DNA of 59,533 nt from Bacteroidetes bacterium UBA4416 (GTDB lineage: Bacteria; Bacteroidota; Bacteroidia; B-17B0; Aurantibacillaceae). How positions within the stretch are numbered: the stretch's first letter is position 1; every line of letters begins with the position of its first letter. This document shows positions 18,092 through 26,170 of this stretch, one piece after another. Under the pieces are notes generated by a model. The model was given only the letters and a program-made list of their open reading frames with translations, was not told where the DNA came from and did no database searches. A program made the translations under genes and the position numbers. The stretch lies in contig DGQK01000077.1 of NCBI GenBank assembly GCA_002390745.1, positions 1 to 59,533 of the forward strand. The letters are read 5' to 3'.

Positions 18092-18159
18092 TGGCTCCTA
18101 CGGAGCCAATGATATTTTGAGCCTGGTGCATTAATAACATGTTGCTCCTATGGAGCAAC
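18092..18159 (+). repeat. Paired palindrome element, copy 1
   Basis: Hairpin A is TGGCTCCTACGGAGCCA (18092-18108) and hairpin B is GTTGCTCCTATGGAGCAAC (18141-18159). Centre-to-centre distance is about 50 bases. Hairpin A is preceded by AATGTC and hairpin B by TTAATAACAT. Confidence 0.85.
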
Positions 18160-18263
18160 CGCCAGGACAAAACCGGGAGCCGATTAACGAATTTGGTTAA
18201 AGAAAGAGATTCTGAAAAATAAACGCTTTCTACTGCGGAGTAGCAAAGGATAAGCCGAATGTC

Positions 18264-18326
18264 TGGCTCCTACGGAGCCAATACCTTTTTGTCCGGATAT
18301 ATTAAAAACATGTTGCTCCTATGGAG
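18264..18326 (+). repeat. Paired palindrome element, copy 2
   Basis: Hairpin A is identical to copy 1 (18264-18280), with the same preceding AATGTC. Hairpin B (about 18312-18326) begins identically but its right arm is degraded after CTCCTATGGAG. The A-to-B spacing is again about 49 bases. ATTAAAAACATG precedes B. Confidence 0.8.
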
Positions 18327-18363
18327 TGATTCATTTAACTCCAAGTGTTTAAGGATTATCCCC

Positions 18364-18431
18364 TTGCTCCGTTAGGAGCAACACATTATTAAAAGAAACA
18401 GAGCAATGTTCTTCTGGCTCCGTAGGAGCCA
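18364..18431 (-). repeat. Paired palindrome element, copy 3, inverted
   Basis: Read on the minus strand this has hairpin A TGGCTCCTACGGAGCCA (18415-18431), then TTAATAATGTG, then hairpin B TTGCTCCTAACGGAGCAA (18364-18381). Spacing is about 50 bases. It therefore points towards copies 1 and 2. Confidence 0.8.
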
Positions 18432-18571
18432 AACATTTATCTTAGCCTAATAACATCGCCCCTGTATAGTAAATGTTATGTTACGCTGATCTGTGTTTTA
18501 AGCACATATTCTTGAAAATTATCCCGTTTTTCTCCCAAAAACACTAAATTTGCGGACTAAAAAATTAAGAT

Positions 18572-19558
18572 ATGTCAACAGCAGCAAACAAAGGCCCTAT
18601 TTCAAAGTTCGTAGAACACCATTACAAACACTTTAATGCTGCGGCTCTGGTAGATGCCGCCAAAGGATATGAATTGCATTTGACCGAAGGCGGTAAAATG
18701 ATGGTTACTTTAGCAGGTGCCATGAGTACAGCCGAGCTTGGAAAATCATTAGCAGAGATGATCCGCCAGGGAAAAATTGACATTATCTCCTGTACAGGCG
18801 CCAACCTGGAAGAGGACATCATGAACCTGGTTGCACATAGCCACTACAAGCGTGTGCCTAACTACCGCGATCTTTCTCCGCAGGACGAATGGGATCTGCT
18901 GGAAAACCACTATAACCGCGTGACGGACACCTGCATTCCGGAAGAAGAGGCTTTCCGCCGCTTACAGAAGCACATTCACAAGATCTGGAAAGATGCCGAC
19001 ACGGCAGGCGAGCGTTATTTTCCGCATGAGTATATGTACAAGATCCTCAACAGCGGCGAATTGAAACAATATTACGAGATCGACCCGAAAGACAGCTGGA
19101 TGCTGGCGGCGGCAGAGCGCAATCTGCCAATCGTGGTTCCGGGCTGGGAAGACAGCACCATGGGAAATATTTTTGCATCGTATGTGATTAAAGGTGAGAT
19201 CAAAGCGACGACCATGAAAAGCGGGATCGAATACATGGCCTGGCTGGCCGACTGGTACGTGAAAAACAGTGAAGGAAAAGGTGTGGGCTTCTTCCAGATC
19301 GGTGGCGGTATTGCCGGTGATTTCCCGATCTGCGTAGTGCCGATGTTGTACCAGGATATGGAAATGGAGAACATTCCGTTCTGGAGCTATTTCTGCCAGA
19401 TCTCCGACAGCACCACGTCTTATGGCTCTTATTCAGGCGCTGTGCCAAACGAAAAAATTACCTGGGGTAAATTGGATATCAATACACCGAAATTCATTGT
19501 AGAAAGCGATGCGACTATTGTGGCGCCGCTGATCTTCAGCTGGGTGCTGGGTTGGTAG
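18572..19558 (+). CDS. Deoxyhypusine synthase-like protein
   Basis: A 328-residue homologue of deoxyhypusine synthase. The family's NAD and spermidine-site landmarks are present: LAGAMSTAELGKSLAEMI near residue 47, IISCTGANLEED near residue 71, VGFFQIGGGIAGDFPI near residue 247, and SGAVPNEKITWGKL with Lys300 in the position of the catalytic lysine of the eukaryotic WGKI motif. Eukaryotes use this enzyme to modify eIF5A. Bacteria lack eIF5A, so the bacterial protein may act on another protein or make homospermidine. The gene appears monocistronic and ends at a strong terminator. Confidence 0.88.
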   Translation: MSTAANKGPISKFVEHHYKHFNAAALVDAAKGYELHLTEGGKMMVTLAGAMSTAELGKSLAEMIRQGKIDIISCTGANLEEDIMNLVAHSHYKRVPNYRDLSPQDEWDLLENHYNRVTDTCIPEEEAFRRLQKHIHKIWKDADTAGERYFPHEYMYKILNSGELKQYYEIDPKDSWMLAAAERNLPIVVPGWEDSTMGNIFASYVIKGEIKATTMKSGIEYMAWLADWYVKNSEGKGVGFFQIGGGIAGDFPICVVPMLYQDMEMENIPFWSYFCQISDSTTSYGSYSGAVPNEKITWGKLDINTPKFIVESDATIVAPLIFSWVLGW

Positions 19559-19569
19559 TAAACTCAATA

Positions 19570-19608
19570 CGTTGACTGATCACGCTACAGCGCGACTAGA
19601 AGTCAACG
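19570..19608. repeat. Inverted repeat after the deoxyhypusine synthase-like gene
   Basis: CGTTGACT and AGTCAACG are perfect 8-base arms around a 23-base interior that itself contains CGC-TACA-GCG. It is not followed by a T run, so it is not an ordinary terminator. Confidence 0.35.
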
Positions 19609-19623
19609 GTAGAATAATTTAAG

Positions 19624-19656
19624 AAAACTCCCGTCACGTTTGTGGCGGGAGTTTTT
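19624..19656. terminator. Bidirectional rho-independent terminator
   Basis: AAAACTCCCG and CGGGAGTTTT form the core stem with T runs on both sides. It lies between the convergent deoxyhypusine synthase-like gene and the 19655-20053 gene, and overlaps the stop codon of the latter. Confidence 0.8.
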
Positions 19657-20053
19657 AGCTTTTTGAATTAACCTGCTCCTTCAGCCATTGCAGGCCTTTT
19701 GTTTCGTCATCAAACGGTTTCAGTTTGACCGAAGGCCGTTCAAAGATCAGGAGCAGGCTCAGGCGGATCCTGCTAATGAGCGTTTTTGAAATATAGGCGA
19801 TGGCAATGATATGGTGGGCCATGTGGAAATCGCCGATATAAATCACGGCTTCTTCCGTCAGTTCGTGTTCGCTGGTGGAATCGAATAAGATGCCGTAGGG
19901 CTTTTGGCCCGATTTATCGAGGCCGTAGCAGTAGATGTAGATCACATCCTCTACGTCAATCACAACCTGCTCCGCAAAGCGCATGTGTAAGATGCCTTCG
20001 CGGAAGGATAGCTGCACTTTGGAAAGCGTGGGATGTGTGGGCTGGCTGAGCAT
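19655..20053 (-). CDS. Hypothetical SpoIIAA/STAS-like protein (DUF7793-like)
   Basis: A 132-residue protein. The pattern of short strands followed by helices (LSFREGILHMRFAEQVVIDVEDV, GILFDSTSEHELTEEAVIYI) and the C-terminal KLKPFDDETKGLQWLKEQ resemble the small SpoIIAA/STAS-like proteins of Bacteroidota that end in a LFxDxxxAxxWL motif. No catalytic motif is seen and there is no signal peptide. The family match is from memory of the pattern and should be taken as moderate. Confidence 0.55.
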   Translation of the reverse strand: MLSQPTHPTLSKVQLSFREGILHMRFAEQVVIDVEDVIYIYCYGLDKSGQKPYGILFDSTSEHELTEEAVIYIGDFHMAHHIIAIAYISKTLISRIRLSLLLIFERPSVKLKPFDDETKGLQWLKEQVNSKS

Positions 20054-20562
20054 CGGCTTTGCACAAATTACGGCTTAATCCGATGCCTGTAGCCTTAAAA
20101 AATGTCAATTATCCCTCAGGGATTGTTAATTGCTCTTGAAATTAAACTATGCTTCGGTTTTATTTTTAGAAATGTAAACGCCTGTTTTGTATAGAAGCCA
20201 TCTCAAAAATAGGTTTTAGGCTATTTGCGCAGGATTTTCCATTCAGGCGAGGCTCTTTTCGAAGCTCATACTCTAGCAGTCTGGGCTAGAAAAGAAACGA
20301 AGCATGAATAGAAAAGACGCGCAAAGAGGCAACAGGTATTTATGAGATGGCTTCTAGCCTGTTTCAAAGCGGATATTCATTATGTTTCTTCAAATGTCAA
20401 TTCAAAGTCCGGGTATGTACATCCTGTTAAAAATATCCTTTCCTGTAGCGTAATTTTGAGCCCGCCACAGCATTTAAGCTCAGAATAAGCACTCTGAGAT
20501 GGGCTTTGGAAGAATCACAAATACGAATAACTAACCAACAATTTAACCAACCAGCTAAACCG
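20054..20562. other. Gene-free region carrying a MITE-like element
   Basis: About 500 bases between divergent genes. Apart from the inverted-repeat element at 20192-20356 no gene or RNA was recognised. A TTG at 20506 could extend the next gene upstream. Confidence 0.5.
20192..20356. mobile_element. MITE-like inverted-repeat element
   Basis: The 165-bp element has perfect 14-base terminal inverted repeats (TAGAAGCCATCTCA and its complement). The arms continue as an imperfect palindrome almost to the centre (TTTGCGC, TTTTC and ATTCA segments recur on both sides), where TCTAGC and GCTAGA close the stem. Outside, GCCTGTTT occurs at 20180-20187 and immediately after at 20357-20364, a possible 8-bp target duplication. 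It has no coding capacity, as expected of a non-autonomous element. Confidence 0.65.
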
Positions 20563-20868
20563 ATGACAATAGGAAGATTTTATGGAATAACCATTATTTT
20601 GTTGAGCAGCATAGGCTGCTTCATGGCTTATGATATGTTTACAGACACAGGCTCTGTTTTTAAATTTTTAATAGCAGCACCTGTATTTCTGATGATCGGG
20701 ATTGCCATGCTAATCTTTCCCGGATACCATGTTACCTTAAAGCAAAGCCGGAGCCGGGAAGTTGCACCAGACGCTTTTTATAAGCAGGCACCTAAGCTTC
20801 ATAAAATAGTATGGGCTGTAGCCGGTGTAGCCGGTTTCATCGCATCTATGGTTTTTTTCAAAGTCTGA
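20563..20868 (+). CDS. Hypothetical small membrane protein
   Basis: A 101-residue protein with three predicted membrane helices (YGITIILLSSIGCFMAYDM, FLIAAPVFLMIGIAMLIF, IVWAVAGVAGFIASMVFF). A charged loop separates helices 2 and 3 (LKQSRSREVAPDAFYKQAP). No family is recognised. ATG at 20563 was chosen. An in-frame TTG at 20506 would add 19 polar residues. No Shine-Dalgarno sequence helps decide. Confidence 0.55.
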   Translation: MTIGRFYGITIILLSSIGCFMAYDMFTDTGSVFKFLIAAPVFLMIGIAMLIFPGYHVTLKQSRSREVAPDAFYKQAPKLHKIVWAVAGVAGFIASMVFFKV

Positions 20869-21052
20869 TCTCCGAATTTAATGTGATAGCATAGAGGCGG
20901 TTATCGGTTTCGTCGCCGTTCTGCTCCAATTCCGCTCACCTTGTAGCCTCTCGTCGCGGCTTTTTCCGGGATCCGGGCAATAGATGCAGATAACAGCCCT
21001 GTTCAACAGTTTTACCAGCAACGTACATGAATGAGATCGGGAGATCGCAGCT

Positions 21053-21604
21053 TTAGTTCAACCGTTCCAGGGCCATGCTTCTTATCCTTTTCGTCCGGCC
21101 TTTTGATGCTAGTATGTGTAGCTGTTCGCGGTTTGCTACATGGATAAGGTACTCCTGCACGACGTTATCGCCCTGCGCAAAGCATTCCTCAAACAGCGCC
21201 TCTGTCAGGACTTCCTGGCTGAGTCTTCTCAACAATATCTGCCGGGCAATGACTGTTGAGGTCCATGTACCAAGGGCTTCCAGTTGAGTGATGAGTGTGT
21301 GAAATTGAGTGTGTGTTAGCTGCGTTTTAAACACATCGACCAGCGCTGCGCCGGCTATTGCCCGGTCTTCATCGGCCATCGCAAGCCCGATGTACCGCGC
21401 AAGTTCCTCATCTGTCAGCCTTTCTTTATCTGCCAGGTAATTCCGGAAACAGGCATAGCGGTAATGCTCCGGGTTCTTATCCTCCGCGTGTTGAAACGTA
21501 TGAACCTGAGCCGAAAGCAGTTCTTTTGTCAAGAGTCCATTTTCCAGCCATTTCATGTTATAGCCAAGCATGGAAAGGTAGTCGCTTAATTCCTGATCGT
21601 TCAT
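21053..21604 (-). CDS. Hypothetical helical protein
   Basis: A 183-residue soluble, almost entirely helical protein. Repeating units such as LADKERLTDEELARYIGLAMAD and LLRRLSQEVLTEALFEECFAQGD suggest a HEAT-like or ARM-like solenoid, but no catalytic motif appears. It begins nine bases after the stop of the glycosyltransferase gene at 21614, so the two form a small operon. The function is unknown. Confidence 0.6.
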   Translation of the reverse strand: MNDQELSDYLSMLGYNMKWLENGLLTKELLSAQVHTFQHAEDKNPEHYRYACFRNYLADKERLTDEELARYIGLAMADEDRAIAGAALVDVFKTQLTHTQFHTLITQLEALGTWTSTVIARQILLRRLSQEVLTEALFEECFAQGDNVVQEYLIHVANREQLHILASKGRTKRIRSMALERLN

Positions 21605-21613
21605 GTTTCCGGA

Positions 21614-22669
21614 TTATTGCAGCCTTTCCAACGCTTCATCCAACTCCCGAAACAGCACCTCATTTCCCTTCTGCTCATAGCTTGCCAGCTTCTTTTCAAA
21701 CAACGGAAGGTCGTACAGAAAGGCTTTCAGATGATCCGCCGATAAGGTATCGAAATGCCTGCCATAGCCGAGTTTTTCAATGTAAGCGGCATTCATCCAT
21801 TGCTCGAACTGGTTGGCGATAGGGAAGGAGTAGACGGGTTTCTTCAGGTACACCGCTTCGCTGATAAAGGAAAAACCGCCGTTGGCAATTACCGCTTTGG
21901 CAGAGGCCAGGTCTTTGATAAAACCGGCTTCGCTGAAGGGCTTGAAGATGGCGTTGCCCACTGCCTGGTCCCTGTTCATGCCATACACATAAAACGTCTC
22001 CCCGGGCAATTGCTGCAGGACCTCTTTCACGGTGTTGAGGCTGCTGCTTGTCTGGTACATCACAATGTGTTCTCCTTTCGACGTTTTTGCCTCCTGGATG
22101 ATCTTTCTCACGATAGGCGGCACGATGTCCGTGTTTTTCTTTTTGATCTCCGCATCGAAAAAACTGCTGATGAAATACTGATCGCAGCCCGGAACTTTGG
22201 TCTGCACGATGGCTTTTGCCAGGCGGTAATTATTTTTCTCCTCCTTGCGGATGGTAATATCCAGCACGCAGCGGTCCATCACCTGCATGTTGTCGATACT
22301 GATCAGGGGCAAGCGGTGTTCCTTTGCGAAGAAAAAGCTGAAGCTTTCAAAATCGCTGATAACGATGTCCGGCACAAAGTTGGCTTCGATCAGGCGTTTC
22401 TTTCCGGTATTATACACCAGGTTTTTGCCTGCGGCTTTCAGGTTGGCCAGGAAAGTGGCGGTCTTTGATACTTCGGCATGTTTGTAGGCAAAGTGAAAGC
22501 CTTTGATCTCGATCACTTTTCCGGGAAAAGTTTTATCGAGAAAGGTAAAGGCTCGCGCGCTGGAAACGGCGCACACCTCGTGGCCCTTTGCCAGCAAGTG
22601 GTCGATCACTACTTTGCTGCGGGTAGCATGGCCCATGCCTTCTCCAGGTACTCCGTATAGGATTTTCAT
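21614..22669 (-). CDS. MJ1255/VC2487-type glycosyltransferase
   Basis: A 351-residue GT-B type glycosyltransferase. The N-terminus MKILYGVPGEGMGHATRS holds the GxGHxxRS loop of the family. VPDIVISDFESFSFFFA and PLISIDNMQVMDRC follow in the N-terminal domain. The C-terminal nucleotide-sugar domain has VIANGGFSFISEAVYLKKPV (HGGxSxxxEAL-like) near residue 255. The product is cytoplasmic or membrane-associated and should transfer a sugar from a nucleotide donor to an unknown acceptor. It heads a two-gene operon. Confidence 0.82.
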   Translation of the reverse strand: MKILYGVPGEGMGHATRSKVVIDHLLAKGHEVCAVSSARAFTFLDKTFPGKVIEIKGFHFAYKHAEVSKTATFLANLKAAGKNLVYNTGKKRLIEANFVPDIVISDFESFSFFFAKEHRLPLISIDNMQVMDRCVLDITIRKEEKNNYRLAKAIVQTKVPGCDQYFISSFFDAEIKKKNTDIVPPIVRKIIQEAKTSKGEHIVMYQTSSSLNTVKEVLQQLPGETFYVYGMNRDQAVGNAIFKPFSEAGFIKDLASAKAVIANGGFSFISEAVYLKKPVYSFPIANQFEQWMNAAYIEKLGYGRHFDTLSADHLKAFLYDLPLFEKKLASYEQKGNEVLFRELDEALERLQ

Positions 22670-22731
22670 GTTGTTCGTTTAATAGAGGGACTCAGCTTAG
22701 CCACCGGGTTCAATTGTCAATAAGCCGTACT

Positions 22732-22807
22732 GTCATTACGAGCGCAACGCCCTGCAGCAGTGCATCTCATCGTTATTGTGAGATTGCTTCACTTCGTTCG
22801 CAATGAC
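22732..22807. repeat. REP-like inverted repeat (GTCATTGCGA type)
   Basis: Arms GTCATTACGAGCG (22732-22744) and CGTTCGCAATGAC (22795-22807) are complementary at 11 of 13 positions. The interior contains AGATTGCTTCACTTCG. Sequences of this type recur between genes in many bacterial genomes. It lies between the glycosyltransferase start and the terminator of the rplT operon. Confidence 0.7.
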
Positions 22808-22817
22808 GTCACAAACA

Positions 22818-22844
22818 AAAAGCCCCGCATTTCTACAGGGCTTT
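22818..22844 (-). terminator. Terminator of the thrS-infC-rpmI-rplT operon
   Basis: On the minus strand AAAGCCC and GGGGCTTT close a stem with a loop of about 11 bases, followed by TTGTTTG. It lies about 25 bases after the rplT stop. Confidence 0.75.
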
Positions 22845-22869
22845 CGGTTTTATACAATAACAAATAAAT

Positions 22870-23214
22870 TTATTTTACCTGCTCTACGATAGCTTTGAAA
22901 GCTTCCGGATGATTCATTGCTAAATCAGCTAATACTTTACGGTTCAGGTTGATGTTTTTAGCATTTACTTTACCTATAAATTCGCTGTAGCTCATACCGT
23001 ACTGACGTACACCGGCGTTGATACGCTGGATCCATAAAGAACGCATGGTGCGTTTTTTATTCTTACGATCGCGGTAAGCATAAGTTAAACCTTTTTCTAA
23101 GGTATTTTTGGCGATTGTCCAAACATTACCTCTTGCACCCCAATACCCTTTGGTTAAGTTTAGGATTTTTTTTCTGCGAGCCCTGCTGGCTACATGATTG
23201 ACTGAACGTGGCAT
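22870..23214 (-). CDS. rplT: 50S ribosomal protein L20
   Basis: A 114-residue, highly basic protein. It begins MPRSVNHVASRARRKKILN and continues KGYWGARGNVWTIAKNTLEKG and YAYRDRKNKKRTMRSLWIQRINA, all diagnostic of L20. It binds 23S rRNA early in 50S assembly, and in other bacteria represses its own operon. It is last in the thrS-infC-rpmI-rplT series. A small stem (ACCGC/GCGGT, 23243-23257) lies just before its start. Confidence 0.97.
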   Translation of the reverse strand: MPRSVNHVASRARRKKILNLTKGYWGARGNVWTIAKNTLEKGLTYAYRDRKNKKRTMRSLWIQRINAGVRQYGMSYSEFIGKVNAKNINLNRKVLADLAMNHPEAFKAIVEQVK

Positions 23215-23320
23215 TTCTTTTTTTAGTTTTTGATTTTACGTGACCGCTTCCGGCGGTACTTTTCTACATAAAATCCGGTTAAACATTTGTTTTTTGACCT
23301 TTCTACCGGGTAATTCAAAA

Positions 23321-23515
23321 TTACATCGCTAACAGGAACTTCACGTTGTTCATATCAGTTTTATCAACTAAACCTGATTTTGTCAACGCACGTTTCCCTT
23401 TAGTCGTCTTCTTGGTTAAGATGTGACTTTTAAAAGCGTGTTTTCTTTTGATTTTGCCGGTCCCAGTTACAGAGAATCTCTTCTTTGCACTGGAGTTTGT
23501 TTTCATTTTTGGCAT
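23321..23515 (-). CDS. rpmI: 50S ribosomal protein L35
   Basis: A 64-residue basic protein beginning MPKMKTNSSAKKRFSVTGTG and containing KRKHAFKSHILTKK, the L35 pattern. It lies 32 bases after infC and 106 bases before rplT, the conserved order in most bacteria. The 106-base spacer is longer than needed and has stem-forming sequence. Confidence 0.96.
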   Translation of the reverse strand: MPKMKTNSSAKKRFSVTGTGKIKRKHAFKSHILTKKTTKGKRALTKSGLVDKTDMNNVKFLLAM

Positions 23516-23547
23516 TTGCGTGATTTTATTTATTTGTTAGTACTTTC

Positions 23548-24195
23548 TTATTGTTTTTTCTTAGGAGCCAGAACCATCAGCATCTTCTTGCCTTCCAATA
23601 CCGGCAACTGTTCTGCCTTTCCGTACTCTTCCAGCTCGGATGCAAAACGCAGCAACAGAATAGTGCCTTGCTCCTTGAACACGATCTCACGGCCCCTGAA
23701 GAATACAAAGGCTTTTACTTTAAAGCCTTCCTGCAGGAATTTCGTGGCGTGGTTCTTTTTGAACTGGAAATCGTGCTCGTCCGTATGCGGGCCGAAACGG
23801 ATGTCCTTAACCACAACTTTAGCAGCTTTGGCTTTTACCTCCTTCGCTTTCTTTTTGAGTTCGTATAAGAATTTACCGTAATCAACGACTTTACATACCG
23901 GAGGATCTACATTTGGCGCAATCTCCACGAGGTCAACCCCACGGTCTTCCGCCATTTTAATTGCTTCCTCGATCGGGTATACACCTGCTTCGATATCATC
24001 ACCTACCACACGCACCTTCGGCGTATTGCGGATGTTCCTGTTGATACGGTGCTGTTCTTCCTTAACGCCCGGGCGCTTGAAGCCTTCTTTTAATCCGCGT
24101 GGACGTTTGAAGACAGGGGCAGGCGTTTCACCCGGCTTTACAGGCCCGGTGTTCTTATTGTTGTTGTTTATTGGTTTCTTAAAAACGCTGATAAT
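23548..24195 (-). CDS. infC: Translation initiation factor IF-3, start at AUU
   Basis: A 215-residue protein if started at ATT 24195. The conserved IF-3 body begins RVVGDDIEAGVYPIEEAIKMAEDRGVDLVEIAPN, of which GVDLVEIAPNVDPPVCKVVD is the signature. IRFGPHTDEHDF, VKAFVFFRGREIVFKEQG and LPVLEGKKMLMVLAPKK follow. The frame continues upstream of the GTG at 24015 for 60 codons with typical basic N-terminal sequence (HRINRNIRNTPKV), and no ATG occurs there. It begins at ATT (24195-24193) or ATC (24192-24190), directly behind a strong GGAGG at 24202-24198. IF-3 checks the start codon, and AUU starts let it limit its own synthesis in other bacteria. Confidence 0.9.
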   Translation of the reverse strand: MISVFKKPINNNNKNTGPVKPGETPAPVFKRPRGLKEGFKRPGVKEEQHRINRNIRNTPKVRVVGDDIEAGVYPIEEAIKMAEDRGVDLVEIAPNVDPPVCKVVDYGKFLYELKKKAKEVKAKAAKVVVKDIRFGPHTDEHDFQFKKNHATKFLQEGFKVKAFVFFRGREIVFKEQGTILLLRFASELEEYGKAEQLPVLEGKKMLMVLAPKKKQ

Positions 24196-24214
24196 GACCT
24201 CCGCTTTTTAGTTG

Positions 24215-26161
24215 TTAATTATTTTTTTGTTTAAAATCGTTGTCGATCGTTGTATGGATCAGTTTTGCAAACTCTGCTACCGACATGGTGCCGATATCGC
24301 CTTTGCCCTGTTCGCGAACAGCTACTACTCCTTCTTCCGCCTCTTTCTCGCCTACAATGAGCATAAATGGAATTTTATTTAACTCATTGTCGCGGATTTT
24401 CTTCCCGATCTTCTCGTTTCTTTCGTCAACAAGGCCGCGAATATCGGAATTATTTAGCAATTCTAAAACTTTTTTTGCATAATCGTTATATTTTTCACTG
24501 ATCGGCAATACCGCTACTTGGTCCGGTGTCAGCCAAAGCGGGAACTTGCCGGCGCAGTGCTCGATCAGCACGGCGATGAAGCGCTCCAGCGACCCGAAAG
24601 GTGCGCGGTGGATCATCACCGGACGGTGCTTCAGATTATCGGAGCCGGTATACTCCAGTTCAAAACGCTCCGGCAGATTGTAATCCACCTGGATCGTTCC
24701 CAGCTGCCACTTACGGCCCAGGGCATCTTTCACCATGAAATCGAGCTTAGGCCCGTAGAATGCCGCTTCCCCAAGTTCCGTTACGGTTTTCAGTCCTTTC
24801 TCGGCAGCCGACTCAATAATGGCCTGTTCCGCCAGAGCCCAGTTCTCGTCGGTACCAATGTATTTGGCTTTATTCTCAGGATCGCGCAAAGAGATCTGCG
24901 CGGTATATTCCTTGAAGTCAAGAGCGTTGAACACATGCAGCACGAGGTCGATCACTTTCAGAAACTCCTCCTTTACCTGATCGGGGCGCACGAATAAGTG
25001 GGCGTCGTCCTGGGTAAAGCCACGCACGCGGGTAAGGCCGTGAAGCTCACCTTTCTGTTCGTAGCGGTATACCGTTCCGAACTCCGCATAACGTACCGGA
25101 AGGTCCTTATACGACTTCGGAGAAGACTTGTAAATTTCGCAGTGGTGCGGGCAGTTCATCGGCTTCAGGAAAAACTCCTCGCCTTCATGCGGGGTTTTGA
25201 TCGGCTGAAACGAATCCGCCCCGTATTTTTCGTAATGCCCGGAGCATACATATAAATCTTTATTGGCAATATGCGGCGTCACCACAGGCACGTAGCCCGC
25301 TTTGGTTTGCGCTTTTTGCATAAAGTTGATCAGCCGCTCACGCAGCATGGCGCCTTTAGGTAACCATAATGGAAGGCCAAGGCCCACTTTTTCGGAAAAG
25401 GTAAACAGTTCGAGCTCTTTACCCAGCTTGCGGTGATCGCGTTTTTTGGCTTCTTCCAGCAATACCAGGTAATCCTTCAGCTCCTTGTCTTTAGGAAAAG
25501 CAATGCCATAAATGCGGGTCAGCATGCGGTTCTTCTCATCACCTTTCCAGTAGGCTCCGGCCACGTTAAGCACTTTTACCGCTTTAATAAAGCCGGTATT
25601 GGGAATATGCGGGCCACGGCACAGGTCGGTGAAATTTCCCTGGGTATATAAAGAAATATTGCCATCTTCAAGGCGCTCGAGCAGGTCGAGCTTATACTGG
25701 TCGCCTTTTTCCGTGAAATATTTGATAGCATCGGCTTTGCTGATCTCTTTGCGGATAAACTCGCTGTTCTTACGCGCCAGTTCCAGCATCTTGGCTTCAA
25801 TCTTCTCAAAATCGGCAGGTGTGAGCGGTTGCCCGTCCATATCCACATCATAATAGAAGCCGTTTTCGAGTGGCGGGCCCACCCAGAACTTGACGCCAGG
25901 ATACAGGGCTTCCAGCGCCTCCGCCAGGAGGTGAGCCGACGAGTGCCACAAGGTATTTTTGCCTTCGGCATCGTTCCAGGTCAGTAAGCTGAGCGTGCTG
26001 TCTTCGTTAATGGGTTTGTTAGCGTCTACTACGACGTTGCTAACTTTTGCTGCCAGCACATTGCGTGCAAGGCCTTCGCTGATGCTCTGTGCAACCTGCA
26101 TAGAGGTGGTTCCTTTTTCATATTCGCGGACGGAACCATCGGGTAAGGTAATTTTTATCAT
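24215..26161 (-). CDS. thrS: Threonyl-tRNA synthetase
   Basis: A 648-residue class II synthetase that charges tRNA-Thr. It opens with a TGS domain (MIKITLPDGSVREYEKGTTS). The editing domain has the HSSAHLLAEALE zinc/His motif near residue 77. The catalytic core has WLPKGAMLRERL, MNCPHHCEIYK with the zinc Cys near residue 336, YRYEQKGELHGLTRVRGFTQ (represented here by GLTRVRGFTQDDAH), and PVMIHRAPFGSLERFIAVLIEH. The C-terminal anticodon domain has LRGLVDERNEKIGKKIR-like sequence. It heads the operon with infC, rpmI and rplT. Its stop lies 19 bases from the proposed infC start. Confidence 0.97.
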   Translation of the reverse strand: MIKITLPDGSVREYEKGTTSMQVAQSISEGLARNVLAAKVSNVVVDANKPINEDSTLSLLTWNDAEGKNTLWHSSAHLLAEALEALYPGVKFWVGPPLENGFYYDVDMDGQPLTPADFEKIEAKMLELARKNSEFIRKEISKADAIKYFTEKGDQYKLDLLERLEDGNISLYTQGNFTDLCRGPHIPNTGFIKAVKVLNVAGAYWKGDEKNRMLTRIYGIAFPKDKELKDYLVLLEEAKKRDHRKLGKELELFTFSEKVGLGLPLWLPKGAMLRERLINFMQKAQTKAGYVPVVTPHIANKDLYVCSGHYEKYGADSFQPIKTPHEGEEFFLKPMNCPHHCEIYKSSPKSYKDLPVRYAEFGTVYRYEQKGELHGLTRVRGFTQDDAHLFVRPDQVKEEFLKVIDLVLHVFNALDFKEYTAQISLRDPENKAKYIGTDENWALAEQAIIESAAEKGLKTVTELGEAAFYGPKLDFMVKDALGRKWQLGTIQVDYNLPERFELEYTGSDNLKHRPVMIHRAPFGSLERFIAVLIEHCAGKFPLWLTPDQVAVLPISEKYNDYAKKVLELLNNSDIRGLVDERNEKIGKKIRDNELNKIPFMLIVGEKEAEEGVVAVREQGKGDIGTMSVAEFAKLIHTTIDNDFKQKNN

Positions 26162-26170
26162 AACAATCGT

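Larger units (their letters stand above)
17968..18571. other. 604-base gene-free region carrying paired palindromic repeats
   Basis: No gene or RNA was recognised. The region holds three copies of a two-hairpin repeat (18092-18431, listed separately). A -7 element TAAATTTG at 18545-18552 lies 20 bases before the next gene. Confidence 0.6.

Noticed and set aside
18092..18431. CRISPR array
   Set aside because: The repeats are palindromic, occur as unequal pairs in both orientations, and do not have a uniform repeat-spacer period.
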